Assembly (NCBI GenBank): GCA_009760855.2 | Contig: WPIO01000022.1 | Coordinates: 3,720,501-3,780,500, forward strand | From: Cristatella mucedo | Taxonomy: Eukaryota; Bryozoa; Phylactolaemata; Cristatellidae | DNA length: 60,000 nucleotides | Reading direction: 5' to 3' | Shown: piece after piece, positions 1-31,756 of the stretch | How the letters are laid out: each line of letters starts with the position of its first letter | Position numbering within the stretch: position 1 is the stretch's first letter | The notes under the pieces: generated by a model | Databases searched by the model: none | What the model saw: the letters and a program-made list of their open reading frames with translations, nothing else | Told to the model about the DNA's origin: nothing | Program-made: the position numbers and the translations under genes

Positions 1-720
1 AGTGGTTAAACAAAGTCCGGAGTTAAATGCAGTTGGGGTACAAGAAGGGGCTGGGTGCCTAAAGTCAGCTTAACGTCAATTACTCTTGTAGAAAGGCGAA
101 AGCAGCGATGTATAGATTACAATATCTGGTTCAATGTCAATGCATCTCACAAACGCCAATGCGATGACTCAAATATTTGTTTCAAACAAGCCTGAGAAGC
201 ATAAATAAATGCACTCAGGTCTCTTAGTCCACAGAATGCTTCGGCAAGCAACCTTTTATAGTTTCGAGTAAGCGGAATTACGAATAAACTCCTCTAGCAA
301 TATTGTCCTTGCTTCATGTAAAAGGCTGACGGTCAAGAGCAGATAATCAGTTAAAAAAAGAACTGTACTGTTTTATGAACTGAACTGATGGGTGTGCTCT
401 GTACCTCATAGATGACTCGTGTTGGTGCTACATTCGTCCTGAAAGCTACGGTGTCGCTCTTCGAGTCGAGGCAGGATGCCAGTCAGCAATCCGGCTTATC
501 TGTTGTCGACTTCAACAGAACGGATTCATTACAGCTAATTAATGCAATTAAAAGCAGATGGTGGGTCTTGGTCAATGGCAGCTTGCTGAAGGCAGGGGGG
601 AGAGTAGGGGGAGGGGCAAGCATAGACTCCTAGTGGGAAGGTGAGAAAGCAACTGTGCGTGGGAAGCACCAGGGGCGCCTACTGAGGCTCCCCAGCTCTC
701 ACCCACACGTCATGTCATGA
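1..720. other. 5' flank, nothing recognised
   Basis: I see no splice-supported exon, repeat family or RNA gene in this stretch. A 73-codon open frame at 412-633 on the + strand has no recognisable motif and ends in a glycine/arginine-rich run caused by G-rich sequence, so I treat it as chance. The segment lies immediately upstream of the CpG-rich block that precedes the LU-domain gene and could hold distal promoter sequence, but no specific site is visible. Confidence 0.4.
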
Positions 721-886
721 AAAGCCGGCTTCGTGTGCAGCATCGATCGTCGGGACGCCGGCACCGGTGGGAACTGGCCGGGGCAGGCTGGGCCGTGGAA
801 GCCAGCGAGGAACGCCGAGAAAGGACCTGTCGGATCTCACTACGAGTCGACCGTCTGTACCGGACCACGGCCTCATCTGCACCAAG

Positions 887-22272
<21,386 letters not shown>

Positions 22273-22548
22273 TCGCCAAGTCTTTCCAAAGCCACTCCCG
22301 TCCCTTTCAATGACTCAACTACATACTAGATCTTATTTTCTGTACTATAACTCAGGTAATTGGAAGAGAGCTGGCACCCGCATCACTTACGGAAGCAAGC
22401 TCTATTTTCCCCACGACGGCAAGTGACTGCTAGCTGTCGTCTGTACCCTGTTTGGCAGTAAGTGGATAGTTTTTGTCGAGACGTTTACTCTTGGCTGCGA
22501 ACCCGATGCAAATGTCAGAACCGGATTTCCTTTCCCCCAAAGTTGTGA

Positions 22549-22554
22549 AATAAA
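22549..22554 (+). terminator. Polyadenylation signal AATAAA of the LU gene
   Basis: A canonical AATAAA lies 277 bases after the LU gene stop codon, the expected place for the end of a short 3' UTR. It is assigned by position only. Confidence 0.5.
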
Positions 22555-22574
22555 ACTACAAGACGAGCTTGCCT

Positions 22575-23190
22575 ACCAGTAGCAGCAGTCAAGTAACCGA
22601 TAGTGTCAGGCTAGAATGGATGCTGTTAACTATGGAACAAACACTTAGCACGATAAGCATGCGAAGAGCTTGAGCAACTGCCAGCTGCTCTAAGATGATC
22701 ACAGATAAATGCTTCTCTACGAATGCAAACCTTGCTTGATCGCCAGCTAGAGAGAAAAGGAAATATTTGCAGGCAGCTTCCCCGAAGCCCTGCTGCAGCA
22801 CTTATTATTTGTAGGAGCTCAAATCGCTACCCCGACTGTCTGGCGAAATACCGACGTTAGCCGATGACCTGAAGTTAGCCGCTATCAGATCCAGAGCCAC
22901 GACATTGCCACCGTGTTGCAGTAATAACTACGTCTGCTACTCGTGACGCACAACTATTCCAGCCTGCTGAGCTTCCGTGAGGGCACTTCCTCGGCTTCAA
23001 AGCTATCGTGAGCAACCAAAATTAATCCACCAAAGCTGCAAGACAGCACACCGGTTTTGCTCGACCTGCCTTGCTTGTCGGCAATTGCTTCTCATGTGCT
23101 AATTGGCCAGACCTGCATTTAGTAGTCATCTTGACCTACTCACACGTCGGCTGCTCGGACTGCCCAGCCAATCTTGTCTCATAGTCATGA
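22575..23190. other. Intergenic, nothing recognised
   Basis: Follows the presumed LU transcript end. No motif-bearing frame or repeat family is recognised. Confidence 0.4.
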
Positions 23191-23197
23191 GACACAG

Positions 23198-23329
<132 letters not shown>

Positions 23330-23643
23330 TAGGACCAAGTTCGCATACATACAAGACCGATAAATATGCAGCCATTGCCCGGTCTTTCCTGACAGCTGGC
23401 TACCGGTCGGCAGTGGTGAGGCCCTTCGTGGTCGGGGCTCTCGGCAGCTAGTGGCCAAATAATGAAGCTTATCTGGCCAAACTCGGCATCCCACGCACGG
23501 AAATGATGGTTTTAAGGCGGAACTGCGTCTCCAACGCCATTACCGGCTCGAAGCCGTGTGTCCTTGTTCCTGAACCGGGCGGCCCGGGTAGCACCTGCGA
23601 CCTCGGCACGGCAGGGCACAGCTAGCTAATGTATATACTTACG

Positions 23644-23695
23644 TTAAATATTCTAATACATATATATATATATATATATGTATTAGAATATTTAA
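23644..23695. repeat. Perfect 52-bp TA-centred palindrome
   Basis: TTAAATATTCTAATACATAT on the left is mirrored exactly on the right across a TA core. Centre is between 23669 and 23670. Confidence 0.9.
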
Positions 23696-23698
23696 TAT

Positions 23699-23742
23699 AT
23701 AAGGTAGTACATAAATGTGTGTGCGTGTGAGTGTATACCCAC

Positions 23743-23780
<38 letters not shown>

Positions 23781-23882
23781 GTGGGTATACACTCACACGC
23801 ACACACATTTGTATATATATATATATATATATATATACGTGGGTATACACTCACACGCACACACATTTATGTACTACCTTAT
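23699..23882. repeat. Large inverted repeat with 51-bp arms and a third internal arm copy
   Basis: The left arm (23699-23749, includes GTACATAAATGTGTGTGCGT) is exactly complementary to the right arm (23832-23882). The inner 37 bases of the right arm also occur at 23774-23810 in the same orientation. The arms are separated by (TA)n. The frames here are mirror-image artefacts (CVRVSVYPRIYIY on both strands). Confidence 0.9.
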
Positions 23883-23946
23883 GCCACTGAAAAATCGAGG
23901 GAAGTCTCAGTGTAGCATTACAATGCGGGCAAGTAACCTCTGACCT

Positions 23947-24128
23947 AATAATAATAATAATAATAATTCACTTGATAAAACGGCCTCAGAGAACTTAATC
24001 TCTCTCTAGGCGCTTTACATTTGCTGTAAAGTGAAATGCAATTGAATGGTAAGTAAAATCATGCTTGAAAAACAAACGAAATGAATAATATGGTTGGGGT
24101 GGCATGCACAGGGTCAGCATGCAAATAA
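23947..24128 (-). mobile_element. Family A LINE 3' end (subfamily with GTGAAATGC)
   Basis: An (AAT)8 tail is followed by ACTTGATAAAACGGCCTCAG, CTCTAGGCGCTTTAC and 3' UTR to GCACAGGGTCAGCATGCAAA. It shares GTAAAGTGAAATGCAATTG-type changes with the 58093 copy. Confidence 0.82.
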
Positions 24129-24545
24129 CCTAGCAGCTAGCCTAGCCTAGCTGGTGAGCCCGACCTACTGTCCTGCTAGGACTCCACACCCCGACCTGTG
24201 TCGTAAAGTGCTCGAACCTGACCTACGGTCTCTTTCTGTTTTTGACCTAGTCATAAGACTGGCGATCGCTGAGCTTAGGCAGCACGAACCTCCTGGGTTT
24301 CTCCTTCAGTCGCTTCTTCTTGTTGAGTTTGTCGTATGCGACGGTTCACTTGAGTTTTGGCAACGTGGCACTGAGCGGCTTCCTGTGATCCTTGTTTTCT
24401 TGTTGTTGCTTGGGATAGATGCGCCCATATTCTCCTCACGTTGCTCCTTTTTGTTCCCAATTCATTGCTGTGAAACCTGTTCGCAATAGTTCTCGGAAAC
24501 TACAGGTTGTATACGGAAATTGCATAATACAAAATTATGAAAAAC

Positions 24546-24870
24546 ATAATAACAATAATGCACTCGATAAAGCGCCCTCAGAGAACTCAATCACTTTCTA
24601 GGCATTTTGTATTTTCTGCAAAGGGAAACGCAATTGAAGGGTGAGTAATATCATGCTTGATAAACAAAATGAATAGCATGGTTAGGGGTGACATGTGAAG
24701 TGACAGCACACATGAAGGACGAATCACACGGACCTACTAAATGCTGTCTTAAATAGGTGTGTTTTAAGTTCTTTTTAAATGTGGTCAAGTCAGGGGATGT
24801 TGTGACGCAATTCGGGAGTGAGTTCCAGGCTTTGGGAGCATACGAACAAAATGTACGGTCTCCAAAGGAT
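24546..24870 (-). mobile_element. Family A LINE 3' end
   Basis: From the tail (AATAACAATAATGCACTCGA) through the 3' UTR to the ORF2 end (TCCAGGCTTTGGGAGCATACG encodes the AWN motif on the - strand), stopping near TCCAAAGGAT. Truncated just before the hAT-like insertion at 24893. Confidence 0.82.
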
Positions 24871-24892
24871 CAGCCTTGCATTGGAATGCAGG

Positions 24893-25160
24893 CAGTGGCA
24901 GAGCCAATATTTTCGTGTGGGGGAAAGATGTGTGTTTAGGTGAGTTTGACCCGCATGGAATGAAATTATATAGCGAAAAATCGTGGCGTTTATATTACAC
25001 CAACTAGGCGATTGCTCACCGAATGGAATTAAGACATGACTTCTTCGTTGGTCCCGGTCGGTGGTAGTAGGAATAGGGAGCTGCCAAGCCGCTCTTTCTC
25101 TCCTCTCCCAGCTGTTTGCAGCACGTGCCACCTGCCCAACCCCCTCGGGTTCCGTCCCTG
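24893..25160. mobile_element. Short hAT-like non-autonomous element (MITE)
   Basis: The 268-base unit starts CAGTGGCAGAGCC and ends GGTTCCGTCCCTG (inverse CAGGGACGGAACC, 9 of 13 matching). It is flanked by identical 8-base repeats AATGCAGG at 24885-24892 and 25161-25168. Short CAG-type inverted ends with 8-base target duplications are the hAT hallmark. It has no coding frame, so it must have been moved in trans. Confidence 0.72.
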
Positions 25161-25401
25161 AATGCAGGCCTGATTGCCTGCTGACATAGTTGGCGATTTC
25201 GCACCGCTGAAATATTGTCCTATAAAAGGAAGATAAATCTTATTTTACGAAATGTATTCGTCTGCACCGGGTACTGAATCAGCATTGAGTTTGTTATATG
25301 GAACGTACTGACGTGCACCTTTACCTCTATATCGAACCCTCAAACGTGTGAAGGAGCAGAGGCTGATTCTTTATCAAAAACACCTAAAATATTACCTGAT
25401 T

Positions 25402-25525
25402 TAACAGTCTCAGTTAGTATAGCGGCAGCAGAGCCGCAACGGCTATCACCACCGCTTGCAGTTGGAGATAAAGGATTGCCCGCTGCAGGATTCGAACCCA
25501 TGACCTCAGACGTGAAAAGCAATAG
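25402..25525 (-). mobile_element. tRNA-derived SINE
   Basis: On the - strand: CACGTCTGAGGTCATGGGTTCGAATCC (B box), then the body with GGGCAATCCTTTATC and GTGGTGATAGCC. A 19-bp hairpin duplication interrupts its tRNA-like 5' part. Confidence 0.68.
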
Positions 25526-25573
25526 TCCAGGAGCTAAGGTAAGGAGCTAAGGTAACCTTAGCTCCTGGACTAT
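25522..25573. repeat. Perfect 19-bp hairpin with internal direct repeat
   Basis: ATAGTCCAGGAGCTAAGGT (25522-25540) pairs exactly with 25555-25573. The spacer contains a second AGGAGCTAAGGTAA, so direct and inverted copies overlap. Confidence 0.85.
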
Positions 25574-26039
25574 CGTGGCCTGTCCATCAATTGCCAAAGG
25601 CTAGATCAGCACGATTTTCGCTCGGTTAAGCTCACTGTGGAAGCCTTTAAATCCGCCAACTAAGTTGGTTTAAGCAAAAGCTGAGAAGCCTCATTCCCAC
25701 TCCGAACCTCAAGTCGTCAGTTCCAGTAACAGCTGTGAGAGTCGTAGTGGAGAGAGCTAAAGGTGCTTGAATTCCATAGCAATGCTTTGAAAAACCCTTT
25801 TTAAGTGCGCAGTCCTGCGAATTTTAGCGTTTCAGTGTACACATACACTTTTAGTTGGTCGCCTCTTAATAAATAATATGTTTAAATGCATGGAAAATAA
25901 AAGAAGAGATAAGACTCTCTGGCGCATGAGAGTTCATTACATTGGTCATAACGTCAATAAACTTCCTTCGTTCTTTCTACTTTGAGGCCTGCAGCACCAG
26001 CTAGCCAGAAAGCCTGTCGCAAGCAGTAGAGCACGGTCA

Positions 26040-26560
26040 AATTTTTGGCAAGACTTACTGCTGGACGGGAGTGGTAACCGTGCGACCAATCAACGGCATT
26101 GTGTGGAGTACCCCTCTATTGCAAAATATTGTGAAAAACATCATGAATGCATTGCTTGAGTCTTTACAAGGGAAAGCCCAAAAAAGAGCTTGATACAAGC
26201 AATCTTCAAAAAGTCTATTTTTTAGCAGTAAGCCCACGAGGCTGCTTCGAGCGTTATGCTGTTGGGGACATTGCCCGAGGTAGTTATTATAAACAAGTCG
26301 GTAACTCACACGGATGCAATAAAAAGTGTTCGTTAGACGACGTGCAGGTGAAACCCGGTTTTTTCTGGTGAAAATATGCATAGAAGAGCATGTAAATGAT
26401 TGTCATAGCCAGCCTGACCTGGGCCTTGGTAGTCAATCTAGCAATTTTTGTCACCAAATCAAAGTGCTCCATGCACGCTATATTTGGGGGCGGAGCCGGT
26501 GAGTAAGAATGTAGGCTTACAGTCGCGTGAAGTACCACGAGCGTAATTTACTTACAGCAG
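26040..26560. other. Open frames on both strands, unassigned
   Basis: Frames 26147-26371 (+) and 26055-26381 (-) overlap. The + frame (YFLAVSPRGCFERYAVGDIAR) reads more like protein than its neighbours, but I recognise no family and see no convincing splice sites. Treated as unassigned. Confidence 0.2.
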
Positions 26561-26609
26561 CTTGGAATGAATGGTTGAAACAATGACGAAGGGAGATGGA
26601 CAAAACTAG

Positions 26610-27003
26610 GCCTACTTTCAGCTACATAACATTGCTCAAAGTCGGGCTTGTTTAGATAAGGATACCACATATAAGTTGGTCCATGCATTTGTGACATCCC
26701 GTCTTGACTTCCCTAACTCACTGCTTGCTAGCCTACCGGCATGTGCAATCAGGCGATTACAGATGGTGCAAAACTCTACAGCTAGGCTTGTCTGTTGTTA
26801 ACGTCGCAGTTGCCACGTCACACCATGTCTTGCCGACCGGCACTGGCTCCCAGTCAAGCAACGCATCGACTTCAAGGTTTAATTGCTCACTTCTAGATCA
26901 CCTCATTCTTTGGCTCCAGCCTATCTCTCAGATCTACTTCCCCACCAGGCCAAACGTCGTACCACCCGCATTTTGGAATCTAGCTGTTTACAATACCTAG
27001 TAC
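26610..27003 (+). mobile_element. Internal fragment of family A LINE
   Basis: Contains TACTTTCAGCTACATAACAT, the FVTSRLDFxNSL segment, LHWLPVKQR-type sequence (frame 26704-27000 and shifts) and QAKRRTTR. It lacks the 3' UTR and tail. A piece without its own 3' end implies later deletion or rearrangement. Confidence 0.75.
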
Positions 27004-27478
27004 AAGTGTGCACGTATTCATCAAAATCATATAAGCCGTGTAAGTTCGCACGGGTGTGCTGTGAAGACCAAGTTGTTCAGGCTGATAGCTTCCAAGTATT
27101 ATGAACTGCAAACAATTAATATGTAAATTTATTAGAGAGAATCGCTGTTTAGCTGCACCTCTAAGCACTCTCGAATTTCATTTCTCACCTTGACTGCAGT
27201 TCTTATGCCCCAGCCCCCGGAACTAGCTTACAACTGATTTCGAGGCGTACAGGGACAAAGCAAGTTTGTAGTGAAAGTGAAAAACCTACCTATTCACCAG
27301 CGCACCTGCTATGCTGTCCAGGCGGATTTTATAAAACGGTTAAGCCTGCTCTAAAGTTGCACGTCGTTATCTCAATCTTCTTTAAATTGCCGTGATATCG
27401 CACTGGGTGAGGCTCTTGCTGTTCACGACATCGATTCCGAGGTCGTGGTTCCATTCCTTTGATGGGCGATCCTTTGTT

Positions 27479-28350
27479 ATAATAATAATAACACACTTGA
27501 TAAAGGCCCCTCGGAGAACTCAATCTCTTTCTAGGCACTTTACATTTGCTGCAAAGAAAATACGATTGAATGGCTAGTGGTAGCATGCTCACTAAGCAAC
27601 AAGAATAGCATGCTCAGGTGTGACGTGCACAGGGTCAGCATGCAAGTATGGTTAGTGGCAGCATGCACAGTGTCAGCACGCATCAGCACATGAAGGACGA
27701 ATCACAGGGACCCACTAAATGCTGCGATAAATAAGTGCATTTTAATTCCATTTTAAATGTGGTCAAGTCAGGTGATGTCGTGATGCAAGTCAGGAGTGAG
27801 TTCCAGGCTTTGGGAGCATACGAGCTAGCTGCACGGTCTACAAAGGATTTGAGGTTTGTGAGGAACATAGGTAAACAGTTAGATTCCGAAAAGTAGGTGG
27901 TACGTTACTTAGCCTGGCGGGCCGTAGGTCTGATAGGTAGGCTGAAGCCAAAGAAGGAAGTGACCTAAAAGTGAGCGATGAAACATTGAATTCGATGCGT
28001 TGCTTGACTGGGAGCCAGTGCAGGTCGGCGAGAAGTGGTGTGATGTGGCAACTGCAATGCTCACGACAGACAAGCTTAGCTGCCGAGTTTTGCACCAGCT
28101 GTAATCGCCTGATTGCACATGCAGGTAAGCCAGCAAGCAGTGAATTACAGAAGTCAAGACGGGATGTCACAAATGCATGGACCAACTTAGGTATGGAATC
28201 CCTGTCTAAACAAGCCTGAATCTTCGCAATGTTATGTAGATGAAATTAGGCAGACTTGATTATGAAGCTGATGCCGTCGTCTAACGAAAGATCACTTTGG
28301 AACATGTCACCTAGATTTCGTGCAGATGCAACAGGAGATATTCTGGCAGA
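27479..28350 (-). mobile_element. Family A LINE inserted in a SINE
   Basis: Tail (AAT)n at 27479, hairpin region GGCCCCTCGGAGAACTC, 3' UTR and ORF2 C-terminus (27838-28185: FVTSRLDFCNSLLAGLPACA, LLADLHWLPVKQRI) up to the start of the RT C-terminal part. ORF2 has a frameshift around 27900. Confidence 0.85.
27838..28185 (-). pseudogene. ORF2 C-terminal piece of the 27479-28350 LINE
   Basis: A 115-codon frame reads FVTSRLDFCNSLLAGLPACAIRR-type thumb sequence, then HITPLLADLHWLPVKQRIEF and LASAYLSDL. It continues in another frame at 27683-27868 with NLKSFVDRAASSYAPKAWNS. One frameshift separates them. Confidence 0.75.
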
Positions 28351-28446
28351 TTTTTATTGCAGCTCCAAGGGGTGGTGATATTCGTAATGGCTCTTCTGTC
28401 GCTATGCAAAAGAGACTGTAGCTAGTATTTTACTTAAATAATCTTT

Positions 28447-29600
28447 ATAATAATAATAACAATGCACTTGATAAAGTGCCCTCAGAGAACTCAATCTCTT
28501 TCTAGGAGCTTTACATTTGCTGCAAAGGGAAATGCAATTGAATGGTGAGTAATATCATGCTTGATAAACAAACAAAATGAATAACATGGTTAGGGGTGAC
28601 ATGCACAGGGTCAGCATGCAAATGTGGTTAGTGGCAGCATGCACAGTGTCGGCACACATAAGCAAATGAAGGACGAATCACATGGACCCACTAAAAGCTG
28701 TCCTAAATAGATGTGTTTTTTAAGTTCTTTTTAAATGTGGTCAAGTCAGGGAATGTTGTGACGCAATTCGGGAGTGAGTTCCAGGCTTTGGGAGCATACG
28801 AACAAAATGTACGGTCTCCAAAGGATTTGAGGTTTGTACGAGGTATTGGTAAACTTTCGGGTTCCTAAAAGCGGGTGGTACGATGCTTGGCCTGGTGGAG
28901 GAGTAGATCTGAGAGATATGCTGGAGCCAAACAATGAAGTGACCTAAAAGTGAGTGACACAACCTTGAAGTCGATCCGTTGCTTGACTGGTGGCCAGTGC
29001 AGGTCGGCGAGAAGTGGTGTGACGTGACAACTGCGACGCTCACGACAGACAAGCCTAGCTGCAGAATTTTGCACCAGCTGTAATCGCCTGATTGCACATG
29101 CCGGTAGGGCCAGTAAGCAGCGAGTTGTAGAAGTCAAGATGTCACGAATGCATGGACCAACTTAGATGTGGTATTCTTATCTAAACAAGCCCGAATTTCA
29201 GCAATGTTATGTAGCTGAAAGTAGGCAGATTTGACTGGAGCGGATGTGGTCGTCTAACGAGAGGTCACTTTGGAATATGACACCTAGATTTCGAGCTGAT
29301 TCAACAGGAGATATGCTGGCAGAGCCAGTTTTGAGCGTCAGACTTTCCAATTACTGAATCGCACTGGGTTTGCCCATAACTAGTAAGTTAGTTTTATCGT
29401 CGTTTAGTTTCAGAAAATTTTCTGCCATCCACGTTCGGATGTCATCAATACCTGGAGCAAGTGAGTTGAGAGAATTTGAGGTGCTCGAAGGCTGGGAGGG
29501 ATTAAAGCAAAGTTACAACTGAGTATCATCTGCATAGAAGTGAAAGCCTAGATTGTGCTTGGCAATCACATCAGCAAGAGGGAAAGTACAAACCTTACGC
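28447..29600 (-). mobile_element. Family A LINE, one of the longest reverse copies
   Basis: Runs from the AAT tail (28449) through 3' UTR, ORF2 C-terminus (28746-29137) and post-catalytic RT (TSKLVTMGKPSAI-like, KLNDDKTN-like) to the YADDTQL-type block at about 29525 and SLADVIAK at about 29575. It follows the previous LINE in tandem, same orientation. Confidence 0.88.
28746..29137 (-). pseudogene. ORF2 C-terminal pieces of the 28447-29600 LINE
   Basis: Frames 28865-29137 (LPACAIRRLQLVQNSAARLVCRE, HVTPLLADLHWPPVKQRI) and 28741-29097/28746-28934 together cover the thumb and terminal region. The latter reads RPYILFVCSQSLELTPELRHN, a shifted version of the conserved end. Confidence 0.7.
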
Positions 29601-29609
29601 CAAATTTTC

Positions 29610-30775
29610 ATCTTCCTAACCTTTTAAAGATCCATTCCAGCGAATGTTGCATGTCTAGAAAGAGTTGTAGTTCTCCTACGACGTAATACGAAAGAATATT
29701 GTTACCATCGCTATTGTTCTATTTCCTAGTAGGGATTCTTGCTGATTCAGACGAGAGTGAGCAGCATGGACGACAAAAAAGAGCAGAGCGTCTAATTTAG
29801 ACCCAGATCAGCCTTTGAAAAGCACGGAGTCTAATAGGCATACCGCAAATATTTATGTAATAAACCAAGAGGCCTAAAAAGCAATACTTTTTAACCTGTG
29901 ACGGCGTGACTGGAGCGCTGCACCCGCGGCATATCAAGATCCGGCACCTTACAGGGCGCTTGTCCTATTTATAGGGTCGGTCCTTAATGATTACACCATT
30001 AAGCTTTGCAGAGTTTCGGGCGAAGTTCATACTCGGTTGGGTCGATCGACCATTTAGCGTCGTTTCTGTTAGAATACCGGAACGTGCCTGCAGATACGTT
30101 CAAAAATAAATAATTGTGCAATATCGTTTAATTCGCTGCTAATTTAACTCAGTTCCGGTGAGACCAGCCAATTTAGTCTCCCCCCCCCCAATACAGCATA
30201 CAAGTAGCGCCACGCTCTTTGAGACTCACACTGCTGAGGTAGGACACGCTCAGAGCTGCTCAGGTGCTCTCAGGTAAAGAGGCCAGAGAGCGGCGTTAGT
30301 AAATAGCGAGGTGGCGAATTGGCGAATAGTAACCAAGGAGGAATAAACACCAAGGAGTTACAAGGGGTGTCCGAACTGAGCGAATACTCTCGGTTCAGCT
30401 GTAAATGCATATTTCGAAGCCTCCACTCTGAAAGGCCGCATCATATGTCGCACACAGGTCAATGGTAAAACGCAGGAAGAATTTCTCGGTGCTCAGATAG
30501 AATCGTGACAAACCTCTTGAATATGTCTGCAACTTTAGCAAACAGCAAGCCACCTGCTAAAGGTCACGCTCTTGCGGTTACCATAGGCTAGAAGCACTTG
30601 CAGCTCGCCCATTTTCGAAATCACTAAAGTGTCACAGCTGTGAGCTTTTTCAACAGAGCGCGGCGTGTGTACAGCAATTAACACATTAGTGAGGCCGACA
30701 ACACGACGAGTAGGCACATGCAGCATTGTAATAAAAATATCAGCAATAATACATGTGTACAGTAGCCAGTCAGAG
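29610..30775. other. Intergenic, nothing recognised
   Basis: No repeat family or motif-bearing frame is recognised. A C-run (about 30179-30188) is the only low-complexity tract. Confidence 0.4.
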
Positions 30776-30927
30776 GCCGAAATCTCTTTCAAGGCATTTT
30801 ACGTACGCTCTATTGGAAGTATGCTCAGATGATTAGCGGTAACTTGATTAAGTCAACAAGCGTAAAATGGATAAAGGTAGCATGCACAACGTCAACACGC
30901 AAATAGGGTTATATTTAAGGTATATAT

Positions 30928-30947
30928 GTTATATATATATGTATATG

Positions 30948-31010
<63 letters not shown>
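30928..31010. repeat. (TA)n tract with palindromic GTATAC units
   Basis: A TA repeat immediately precedes the family B tail. A second TA tract (31656-31699) bounds the other side of that element. Confidence 0.9.
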
Positions 31011-31011
<1 letters not shown>

Positions 31012-31651
31012 ATGTAATGTAATGTATCTCCGTCAGTAACTCCACAAAGTCATAAAGACCATGTGGGTGTTACGCAGGAGAATTTTGTATAGCGCACTCA
31101 CAACCTAAGCGGCTTTCGGTACGCATTCGGTAGCCAACAGACTTCCTCTCACGCAACAAAGAGAAAGTGGGAAGCATAGCAGAGTTAGGAGAGCAGTTGA
31201 GGTAGTGAGTAGCATAGAAGTAGCAGTTCAGGACCGCTGAAAAAAATGTGCCATAGTCGGCAGTTGGAGACTAGATGTCGTTGCGTAAGAATTGTGGAAG
31301 CGAGTTCCACAGTCTAGGACCTGCAGAGCTAAAGCTTCTGTCACCAACTGTCTTTAAGCGGAGGAATGAGACAGCTAATTTATTGTCCACACAGGACCTG
31401 AGGGCGCGAACAGGCTGAAACTGATGCAGCAGTTCAGCTAGGTACAATGGAGCCAAGCCGTGGCGGGCCTTGTGGGTCAGCGTAAGAACTTTGCTCCGTA
31501 TCCTTTGCTCAACCGGCAACCATCCTAGCTCTTTCAGCAAAGGTGATACGTGCTCAAACCGCTGGGACTTGAAGACCAGCCTTGCAGCCATATTCATAGT
31601 CCGCTGTAGTGGCATAATAGCTTTCTTTGGTAGCCCAGCTAAAAGGGAATT

Positions 31652-31655
<4 letters not shown>
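31010..31655 (-). mobile_element. Second CR1-like LINE (family B), 5'-truncated
   Basis: A tail of ATGTA units at 31010-31027 is followed on the - strand by a 3' UTR (31028-31270) and the end of ORF2 (31271-31655). It is distinct from family A in sequence and tail. The UTR is almost identical to 51124-51364. Confidence 0.85.
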
Positions 31656-31701
<46 letters not shown>

Positions 31702-31756
31702 GGGTTACTGCAATAGGTTTACTGCTAACGTGCACAGTGTGAACACGCATAAGCAC
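31271..31756 (-). pseudogene. ORF2 C-terminus of the family B LINE
   Basis: From the Asn-Ser-Leu-Leu-Ala-Gly-Leu-Pro start (about 31655) the frame carries ARLVFKSQRFEHVSPLLKEL, GWLPVEQRIRSKVL, APLYLAELL, VGDRSFSSAGPRLWNSLP and the stop at 31271. This is the intact last ~125 residues of CR1-type ORF2. The first ~35 codons are TA-repeat and foreign flank, so the annotated start at 31756 is artificial. Confidence 0.82.
31656..31699. repeat. (TA)n tract
   Basis: About 20 TA units separate the 5' truncation point of family B from the resumed family A host. Confidence 0.9.

Larger units (their letters stand above)
27400..28446 (+). mobile_element. SINE split by a LINE insertion
   Basis: 27400-27478 holds the SINE head (GACATCGATTCCGAGGTCGTGG, GATGGGCGATCCTTTGTTAT). 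28351-28446 holds the remainder (ATTGCAGCTCCAAGG, GGTGGTGATATTCG, GGCTCTTCTGTCGCT). The two halves join at the family's ATCCTTTATC-CAGCT region. The reverse-oriented LINE at 27479-28350 lies between them. Confidence 0.6.

Noticed and set aside
23639-23943. Thought of a CRISPR-like array because of repeated arms
   Set aside because: Repeats are inverted and separated by (TA)n, with no spacers; this is a eukaryotic palindromic repeat.
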